DNA from: Candidatus Omnitrophota bacterium
GTDB lineage: Bacteria; Omnitrophota; Gorgyraeia; Zapsychrales; Zapsychraceae
Assembly (NCBI GenBank): GCA_030634235.1
Contig: DAOWBD010000067.1
Location: forward strand, 1 to 6,054
Reading direction: 5' to 3'
Length of the DNA: 6,054 bases
Below, one piece after another: positions 1-6,054 of this stretch (within the stretch, counting starts at the first letter, position 1; every line of letters begins with the position of its first letter). The notes under the pieces were generated by a model that was given only the letters and a program-made list of their open reading frames with translations, was not told the origin of the DNA and ran no database searches. The position numbers and the translations under genes were made by a program.

Positions 1-633
1 ACCAAAAAGACAAAGATCATCTTTCTGGGCAATCCTGACAATCCATCGGGGATGCATTTTACCGAAAAAGAAATGATGAACTTTTTAAGAGGATTGCGCC
101 GTGATATTCTTATTTTTATCGACGAGGCCTATTACGAGTATGTCAACGCCCGGGATTACGTCGATTCGCTGAAGCTTTTGAAGTCGCACGAGAATGTGAT
201 CGTTACCCGGACGTTCTCGAAAATGTATGGGCTGGCCGGATTACGGATCGGTTATGGCATCGCGAATGCCGAGCTGATTGATCTGCTCAACCGTATCCGT
301 GAGCCGTTTAATGTTAACTCGCTGGCCCAGGCCGCCGCGTTGGCTGTGTTAAAAGATAAGGCGTACTACCGGGGGTTAGCCAAGAAAGTCAATGCCCAGC
401 GACGGTATCTGCACGAAAGTTTCAAGAAGCTGAATCTGGACTATGTGTCAAGCTGTACAAACTTCATTCTTGTTAAAACAAATAATGCCGCGAGCGTTGC
501 AAGGAGGCTGATGAGCAAGGGCGTCATTGTTCGGGATATGAGTGTTTGGGGCCTGCAGCGTTATATCCGTGTTACGATCGGGACCGCGCAGGAAAATAAA
601 CGGCTGATGAAAACATTAAAGGAAATCCTATGA
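1..633 (+). CDS. hisC: Histidinol-phosphate aminotransferase family protein (HisC), 5'-truncated by the window edge
   Basis: This is a PLP-dependent fold-type I aminotransferase. HisC converts imidazole acetol-phosphate and glutamate to histidinol phosphate and 2-oxoglutarate in the cytosol. The frame is open from base 1, giving 210 codons against about 350-370 for the family, so roughly the first 150 residues lie outside the window; the ATG at 52 is internal. Visible motifs in order are NPDNPSG (codons 11-17, the family's NPxNPxG), IDEAY (codons 40-44, PLP ring contact), the Schiff-base lysine in TFSKMYGLAGLR (codon 74, bases 220-222), the following GLRIGYG with its phosphate-contacting Arg, and EPFNVNSLAQAAA, typical of HisC. 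The C-terminal VRDMSVWG...IRVTIGT is also HisC-like. The stop overlaps the next start as ATGA, implying translational coupling to DAHP synthase. No other his gene is visible, so a role on phenylpyruvate or hydroxyphenylpyruvate, known for some HisC proteins, is possible. The family call is firm; the substrate is inferred. Confidence 0.93.
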   Translation, partial: TKKTKIIFLGNPDNPSGMHFTEKEMMNFLRGLRRDILIFIDEAYYEYVNARDYVDSLKLLKSHENVIVTRTFSKMYGLAGLRIGYGIANAELIDLLNRIREPFNVNSLAQAAALAVLKDKAYYRGLAKKVNAQRRYLHESFKKLNLDYVSSCTNFILVKTNNAASVARRLMSKGVIVRDMSVWGLQRYIRVTIGTAQENKRLMKTLKEIL

Positions 634-1646
634 TCGTTGTCTTAAAATCCAATGCAACAGAAGAACAGATCAGGCATATTGTCGAGAAGACCAAGAAGTT
701 AGGGCTTAAGGCGAATATTTCCCGTGGGGTCGAACGGACGGTTATCGGATTGATCGGCCCGGAAGATGTCCTGCGTGTGACACCTCTGGAGATCTTCCCC
801 GGCGTTGAGAAAGTGATCCCGGTTTTAGCTCCGTATCGTCTTGTTTCGCGCGAGTTCAAGAAAGAGAATTCCGTTGTTAAGATCAACAAGGATGTGAGTT
901 TCGGTGGTAAAAAGATCTTTGTAATGGCCGGGCCCTGTTCGGTTGAGAATGCCAAGGGCATGAAGTCCATCGCGCGCAAGGTCAAGAAGGCCGGGGCGAC
1001 GGTTTTGCGCGGCGGCGCGTTCAAGCCAAGGACCTCGCCGTACGATTTTCAGGGGCTGGGAGAAGAGGGCCTTAAATATTTACGTGATGCCGGCAAGGAA
1101 TTCGGGTTAGCGACGATCACGGAAGTGATGGATATAAGGGACCTCGATCTGATCTGCAAGTATGTCGATATCTTACAAATCGGCGCGCGGAACATGCAGA
1201 ATTTCTCTCTTCTCAAGGAAATTGGTAAGACAAAAAAACCTGTCATGCTCAAAAGGGGGATGAGCGCGACGGTCAAAGAATGGCTGATGTCAGCCGAATA
1301 TATCCTCTCGAACGGGAATTTCGATGTACTATTATGCGAACGCGGCATCCGAACTTTTGAGACGGGAATGCGCAATACGTTTGACATTAACGCGGTCGCG
1401 CTTGTCAAACAACTGTCCCATTTGCCGGTTATTGCCGATCCGAGTCATGGGACCGGCATTCGGAAACTTGTCGGCAGTGTTGCTAAAGCGAGTGTCGCTG
1501 CCGGTTGCGACGGGCTAATGATCGAGGTGCACGATTCCCCGGAGGAGGCTTTCTCGGACGGCCAGCAGTCGCTTGTTCCTAAACAATTTGATTCATTGAT
1601 GAAAGATTTAAAGAGAATCGCCGCGGCGGTCTCTCGTGACATTTAA
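630..1646 (+). CDS. aroF: 3-deoxy-7-phosphoheptulonate (DAHP) synthase, type I-beta with N-terminal regulatory-type domain
   Basis: This cytosolic metalloenzyme condenses phosphoenolpyruvate and erythrose 4-phosphate to DAHP, the first step of the shikimate pathway. The 338 residues match the length and layout I recall for the Thermotoga maritima enzyme. Residues 1 to about 70 form a ferredoxin-like (ACT-like) domain that in that family mediates feedback inhibition by tyrosine or phenylalanine, and the rest is the catalytic TIM barrel. Motifs are MAGPCSVE (99-106), RGGAFKPRTS (127-136, erythrose 4-phosphate site), QIGARN (183-188), KRGMSATVKEW (208-218), CERGIRTFE (236-244), DPSHGTG (270-276) and MIEVH (297-301). 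The expected metal ligands Cys103, His273, Glu299 and Asp310 are all present. AAAGGA (618-623) lies six bases before the ATG, which overlaps the hisC stop. There is no fused chorismate mutase. Feedback control is inferred from domain layout only. Confidence 0.97.
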   Translation: MIVVLKSNATEEQIRHIVEKTKKLGLKANISRGVERTVIGLIGPEDVLRVTPLEIFPGVEKVIPVLAPYRLVSREFKKENSVVKINKDVSFGGKKIFVMAGPCSVENAKGMKSIARKVKKAGATVLRGGAFKPRTSPYDFQGLGEEGLKYLRDAGKEFGLATITEVMDIRDLDLICKYVDILQIGARNMQNFSLLKEIGKTKKPVMLKRGMSATVKEWLMSAEYILSNGNFDVLLCERGIRTFETGMRNTFDINAVALVKQLSHLPVIADPSHGTGIRKLVGSVAKASVAAGCDGLMIEVHDSPEEAFSDGQQSLVPKQFDSLMKDLKRIAAAVSRDI

Positions 1647-1704
1647 TAAAGATTTCTCCTCCTTTTCGCGGACAGCTTACGAAAGACGTGAAAAGAGGGC
1701 TACC

Positions 1705-1734
1705 CTGAAAGCCCGGTAAAGATCAGAGTAAAAT
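1705..1734 (+). promoter_or_regulatory. Weak sigma-70-like promoter candidate before tyrA
   Basis: CTGAAA (1705-1710) matches the -35 consensus TTGACA at four of six bases. TAAAAT (1729-1734) matches the -10 consensus TATAAT at five of six, with an 18-base spacer. If active, transcription would begin near 1741 and give tyrA a short leader lacking most of the upstream helices. Such matches are common by chance, and promoter consensus in this organism is unknown, so this is a low-confidence alternative to read-through from the DAHP synthase gene. Confidence 0.18.
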
Positions 1735-1746
1735 GCCGGGTACGAC

Positions 1747-1755
1747 AGGAGAAGG
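1747..1755 (+). promoter_or_regulatory. Shine-Dalgarno of tyrA that decides its start
   Basis: The purine run AGGAGAAGG lies 10 bases before the ATG at 1766. An in-frame upstream ATG at 1733 has no convincing Shine-Dalgarno, and its 11 extra residues (MPGTTGEGFYK) are not part of the Rossmann domain. The site therefore favours 1766. It is complementary to 1654-1660, so it could be masked by upstream RNA. Confidence 0.7.
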
Positions 1756-1765
1756 ATTTTACAAA

Positions 1766-2620
1766 ATGCTTTTAAGAACATATGTATTTAAAAGGGTTGC
1801 TATCGTCGGTGTCGGTTTAATGGGCGGTTCATTGGGGATGGCAATAAAGAAACACAAGCTCGCGCGTGAAGTCATCGGGTTGTCTCATCGGCAGGCGGCC
1901 CTGGATCAGGCTGTCAGGATGAATGCCATCGATACTCCGTGTTTGGATGTTCAGAAAGCTATCTCCAATGCGGACCTTGTTATTCTGGCTACACCGGTTG
2001 ATTCCATCATTAAACTTTTCACGACTATTAATCCGTATCTTAAACGCGGCTGCATTGTCACTGATGTGGGAAGCGCTAAGGTAAAGATCATTGAACATGC
2101 AGAGAAGATTCTCTCGGCATCTCCTTTCTTTGTTGGGTCGCATCCCTTGGCTGGTTCCGAGAAAAAGGGGGTTGCTAATGCCACGGACAACCTTTTTGAG
2201 GGGTCGGCTTGTATCATGACCCCGACGAGCAAGACCAATCAAGTCGCCAAACAAAAGGTCAAACATTTCTGGACAAAGCTCGGCATGGACGTAAAATTAT
2301 TGTCACCCGAGGAGCATGATGAAATTCTTGCCTATGTGAGCCACTTACCTCATCTGGTGGCTTACGGGTTGATCTCGGCGGTTCCCGCGAAGTTTCTTGA
2401 ATATGCTTCACAGGGCCTGAAAGACACGAGCCGTGTTGCGGCGTCCTCCCCGCAGATGTGGAGCGATATCTGCATGGCGAACTCAAAGAATGTTCTCAAT
2501 GCCCTGGACAAATGCGTTGAATATTTGGCCCATTTTCGCAAGGCGATCATAAGCCGTGATCAGAAAAGCCTCGTGCAGTATTTTACACAAGCCCAGGAAA
2601 ACCGGAATAAACTCGATTAA
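1766..2620 (+). CDS. tyrA: Prephenate dehydrogenase (TyrA), monofunctional
   Basis: This cytosolic enzyme oxidatively decarboxylates prephenate to 4-hydroxyphenylpyruvate using NAD(P)+, the committing step of tyrosine synthesis. Some homologues instead use arogenate. It has 284 residues from the chosen ATG. The Rossmann glycine motif GVGLMGGSLG is at 15-24, DVGSAK at about 100-105, and the catalytic-His segment SHPLAGSEKKGV near 125-136 with His126. SHLPH at 192-196 is the substrate-side His motif, and TSRVAASSPQMW follows at about 231-242 with the conserved Arg at 223 in this numbering of its RVA segment, give or take family alignment. The C-terminal half is the helical dimerisation domain. 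No ACT domain or chorismate mutase is fused, so any tyrosine feedback would need to act elsewhere, for example on the DAHP synthase or the RNA leader. A start at 1733 would add 11 residues but lacks a Shine-Dalgarno. It ends two bases before cmk. The family is certain; prephenate versus arogenate preference is not visible. Confidence 0.95.
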   Translation: MLLRTYVFKRVAIVGVGLMGGSLGMAIKKHKLAREVIGLSHRQAALDQAVRMNAIDTPCLDVQKAISNADLVILATPVDSIIKLFTTINPYLKRGCIVTDVGSAKVKIIEHAEKILSASPFFVGSHPLAGSEKKGVANATDNLFEGSACIMTPTSKTNQVAKQKVKHFWTKLGMDVKLLSPEEHDEILAYVSHLPHLVAYGLISAVPAKFLEYASQGLKDTSRVAASSPQMWSDICMANSKNVLNALDKCVEYLAHFRKAIISRDQKSLVQYFTQAQENRNKLD

Positions 2621-2622
2621 TT

Positions 2623-3292
2623 ATGGCTGCCCCTCAAACACAAATTGTTACGATTGACGGACCCGCGGGCGCGGGGAAAAGTACTGTTGCTAAACAAGTG
2701 GCTGCGGCGTTGAGCCTTGCCTATCTTGATACAGGTGCGATGTACCGCGCGCTGACTTTAAAGGCGATCCGACAGGACGTTAACCTGGAAGATGAAGACG
2801 CTTTGGTCGTATTAGCCGGTCAGACGACGATCGATCTGGAAAATCATGCCTCGAGCGTAAAGGTTCTTCTTGATGAGGAAGATGTCAGCGAAGCGATCAG
2901 GACCATCGAGGTTACGAACAAGACATTTTATGTCGCGCGCGCTCCGCGCGTGCGCGCGATCATGGTCGAATGGCAGCGGGCGATCGGAGAAAAAAAGGGA
3001 GTTGTTGTCGAAGGGCGTGATGTCGGGACGGTTGTTTTCCCGCAGGCGACCAACAAGTTTTATCTGGATGCGGATCTTACCGAACGTTCCCGTCGGCGTA
3101 TTGAAGAATTACGCGCAAAGGGCAACGATGTTGACGCCGATAAACTGACCGCCGAGCTAGAGGAACGGGACAATAAAGATAAAACCCGCAGTGTAGGCCC
3201 TTTAAAAAAAGCCGATGATGCCGTCGTGATCGATTCAACCCATCTTTCGATCGATGAGGTTGTCCAAGAGATGTTGAAAGCTATTAAAAAAG

Positions 3293-3300
<8 letters not shown>
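2623..3300 (+). CDS. cmk: Cytidylate kinase (CMP/dCMP kinase)
   Basis: This cytosolic P-loop kinase phosphorylates CMP and dCMP with ATP, recycling them into the CTP/dCTP pool. It has 225 residues, the usual size for a bacterial Cmk. The Walker A motif GPAGAGKST is at 13-21, the CMP-binding DTGAMYRALT at 36-45, EGRDVGTVVFP at 130-140, and FYLDADLTERSRRR at 147-160. The lid-like ERDNKDKTRSVGPL lies near 181-194 and VIDST at about 202-206. The start lies two bases after the tyrA stop and has no good Shine-Dalgarno at normal distance, the nearest purine patches being 16 or more bases away, so translation probably depends on ribosomes finishing tyrA. In many bacteria cmk follows aroA and precedes rpsA; here it directly follows tyrA and precedes lepA. 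The last eight bases overlap lepA. Confidence 0.97.
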
Positions 3301-5081
<1,781 letters not shown>

Positions 5082-5083
<2 letters not shown>

Positions 5084-5086
5084 GAG
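5082..5086 (+). promoter_or_regulatory. Shine-Dalgarno of lepB overlapping the lepA stop codon
   Basis: AGGAG shares two bases with the TAG stop of lepA and stands four bases from the lepB ATG. A ribosome terminating on lepA would sit over this site, which favours coupled translation of the pair. The spacing is slightly short but functional by general bacterial standards. Confidence 0.7.
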
Positions 5087-5090
5087 AGTT

Positions 5091-5678
5091 ATGAAACGAA
5101 GAATCTTCAAGAAGAATTCAGTGTTCCGCGAATGGACGGAGTCCATTGTGATCGCTTTTGTCCTGGCGATGTTTATCCGTGCGTTCTTTATCCAGGCCTT
5201 TAAGATCCCGAGCGGTTCGATGAAACCGACATTGATCGAACGCGACCGGCTGATGGTCAATAAGCTCCGGTACGGTCCGAGAGTGCCTTTCACGAAACAT
5301 AAACGGCTCCCCGGCTTAACAAAACCGGAACGCGGGGACGTGATCGTCTTTGTTTACCCGATGGACACGTCGAGAGATTTCATTAAACGGCTGGTCGCTC
5401 TTGAGGGCGAAGAGGTAGAGATCAGAGAAGGTGACCTTTATATTGACGGGGAGCTTGTCGAGACCCCTATGATCAAGAATATCTTTTATTACAATGGGGT
5501 CAATTACGGCCAAGAGGGAGAACCGTTTACGGTACCCGAAGGGCACGTGTTTGTTTTGGGGGACAATAGCTCCTCAAGCTCGGATGGCCGTGTTTGGGGT
5601 TTTGTCCCTCATGAAAATATTATCGGACGGGCCGAGCTTATTTACTGGCCGTTCAATCGGATGCGGTTTATCAAATGA
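5091..5678 (+). CDS. lepB: Signal peptidase I (LepB), serine/lysine protease of family S26
   Basis: This membrane enzyme cleaves signal peptides from exported proteins on the outer face of the cytoplasmic membrane. It has 195 residues, a compact form with one predicted N-terminal membrane segment at about 18-36 after a basic start (MKRRIFKK). The catalytic serine is Ser43 in IPSGSMKPTL (39-48), and the general-base lysine is Lys99 in RDFIKRLVALEG. RGDVIVF (81-87) and VFVLGDN (153-159) are the other conserved boxes. The last box is unusual: GDN is followed by five serines and then DGRVWG, where the usual form is GDNRxxSxDSRxxG. Positions equivalent to E. coli Ser278, Asp280 and Arg282 are kept (Ser163, Asp165, Arg167), while Arg275 and Ser281 become Ser and Gly. 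Activity is therefore expected. The ATG follows a clear AGGAG, and the stop overlaps the next gene as ATGA. Confidence 0.97.
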   Translation: MKRRIFKKNSVFREWTESIVIAFVLAMFIRAFFIQAFKIPSGSMKPTLIERDRLMVNKLRYGPRVPFTKHKRLPGLTKPERGDVIVFVYPMDTSRDFIKRLVALEGEEVEIREGDLYIDGELVETPMIKNIFYYNGVNYGQEGEPFTVPEGHVFVLGDNSSSSSDGRVWGFVPHENIIGRAELIYWPFNRMRFIK

Positions 5679-6028
5679 TGTTTAAGATCAAAGGACTGAC
5701 GGTCTTTATTATCATGATCCTTCTCTCGGGATGTCAGACGACATCGCCTGTTCAAAGCAAGGAAGAAACGGGAAAGGATGTCAAAGAAGCTCTTTCGGCT
5801 GTCGCCGGGGCGCTTAGCGGTAAAACTTTGGATGAAGATGATCTTCGCAATCTCGAGAAACAGATCAGGACCGACGAGGAGGCGCAGACCGCGATTCGGG
5901 CGATTACCGGGTCCGTCGGGGGGCAAGCCCCTGTTGTCAAATATTGCCCGATTACAGGCAAGCGCTACGCGGCGTACATGGAATACTGTCCGGAACACAA
6001 TGTTAAACTAGAAGTTGTTGAACCCTAG
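5675..6028 (+). CDS. Small putative lipoprotein of unknown function with a C-terminal Cys/His motif
   Basis: I do not recognise this 117-residue protein. Its start has a short basic stretch (MMFKIKG), a hydrophobic core (8-17) and a lipobox LSGC with Cys20, so it should be exported, lipidated and cut by signal peptidase II. Residues 21-50 are polar and small-residue rich; 53-78 look helical and charged. The tail holds CPITGKRY (91-98) and YCPEHNVKL (104-112), that is Cys91, Cys105 and His108, which resembles half of a zinc ribbon or rubredoxin-like knuckle and could bind a metal or form a disulfide in the periplasm. The ATG overlaps the lepB stop (ATGA); a second ATG follows at once at 5678. 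No Shine-Dalgarno is obvious, so coupling to lepB is likely. Base composition resembles its neighbours. The gene is probably real because of the lipobox, the coupling and the coherent protein; its function is unknown. Confidence 0.8.
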   Translation: MMFKIKGLTVFIIMILLSGCQTTSPVQSKEETGKDVKEALSAVAGALSGKTLDEDDLRNLEKQIRTDEEAQTAIRAITGSVGGQAPVVKYCPITGKRYAAYMEYCPEHNVKLEVVEP

Positions 6029-6054
6029 GATATCCGTGACTCTTGCGAACCGAT

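Larger units (their letters stand above)
1647..1765 (+). promoter_or_regulatory. Structured untranslated leader of tyrA, possible cis-regulatory RNA
   Basis: This is the only long gap in the window and can fold extensively. P1 is a perfect 7-bp helix of TTCTCCT (1654-1660) with AGGAGAA (1747-1753), which covers the tyrA Shine-Dalgarno. P2 pairs 1662-1670 with 1687-1695: nine pairs, one of them G-U, with a 16-base loop. Past one C-A mismatch it can gain three more pairs using 1658-1660. P3 pairs GGGCT (1697-1701) with AGCCC (1710-1714). P4 pairs 1712-1718 with 1734-1740: seven pairs, one G-U. P3 and P4 share 1712-1714 and so exclude each other; the extended P2 competes with both P1 and P3. No T-run follows any hairpin, so it is not an intrinsic terminator. 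The pairings are read directly from the sequence; regulation of tyrA translation is inference, and I recognise no known riboswitch core. Confidence 0.4.

Noticed and set aside
572..1024. Minus-strand open frame of 150 codons
   Set aside because: It lies antisense to hisC and the DAHP synthase, has no recognisable domain and mirrors strongly conserved coding sequence.
1662..1695. Intrinsic terminator after the DAHP synthase gene
   Set aside because: The hairpin has a 16-base loop, and its 3' arm is followed by GGGCTACC rather than a T-run.
1654..1755. A known riboswitch class in the tyrA leader (compared by memory with cobalamin, S-box SAM, cyclic di-GMP and TPP cores)
   Set aside because: Short local likenesses such as AGCCCGG and AGGAGA occur, but none of the full conserved cores or helix order is present, so no class is assigned.
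5918..5931. GC hairpin (GGGGC...GCCCC) as a terminator
   Set aside because: It lies inside the lipoprotein gene, is followed by CTGTTGTC without a T-run, and is explained by coding for GGQAP.
5642..5998. Minus-strand open frame of 118 codons opposite the lipoprotein gene
   Set aside because: The + strand frame has a lipobox, an ATGA overlap with lepB and a coherent protein; the opposite frame is Arg-rich with no motif.

Overview
The window reads as a compact stretch of a bacterial chromosome. Six protein-coding genes, all on the + strand, fill almost all of it, preceded by the 3' part of a seventh. The only sizeable non-coding interval is 119 bases. All coding calls except the last rest on clear family motifs. 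The lipoprotein signal in the last gene suggests a diderm (Gram-negative-type) bacterium. The gene mix and protein style recall uncultivated lineages near the PVC group, such as Omnitrophota, but that is an impression and not demonstrated here.

Region 1 (1-2620) is amino-acid biosynthesis. It holds the C-terminal 210 codons of a HisC-type aminotransferase, then a type I-beta DAHP synthase whose start codon overlaps the hisC stop (ATGA), then prephenate dehydrogenase (TyrA). DAHP synthase opens the shikimate pathway, TyrA commits prephenate to tyrosine, and HisC-family enzymes can transaminate aromatic keto acids. The three may therefore work together on tyrosine/phenylalanine rather than, or as well as, histidine.

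The 119-base interval between the DAHP synthase and tyrA is the most interesting non-coding part. It can fold into several helices, two of which exclude each other. A 7-bp perfect helix can bury the tyrA Shine-Dalgarno sequence. I could not match it to a riboswitch class I know.

Region 2 (2623-5083) holds cytidylate kinase (cmk) and elongation factor 4 (lepA). cmk starts 2 bases after tyrA, and lepA overlaps cmk by 8 bases. Region 3 (5091-6028) holds signal peptidase I (lepB), keeping the well-known lepA-lepB pairing, and then a small putative lipoprotein of unknown function that overlaps lepB by ATGA. The last 26 bases (6029-6054) show nothing recognisable. The spacing suggests one transcription unit, or two units with a break at the tyrA leader.

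I see no mobile element, CRISPR array, tRNA, rRNA, intrinsic terminator or defence system. The content is mainly housekeeping. The candidates for a second look are the tyrA leader, the small lipoprotein with a Cys/His tail, and the link of aromatic synthesis with translation and secretion genes.
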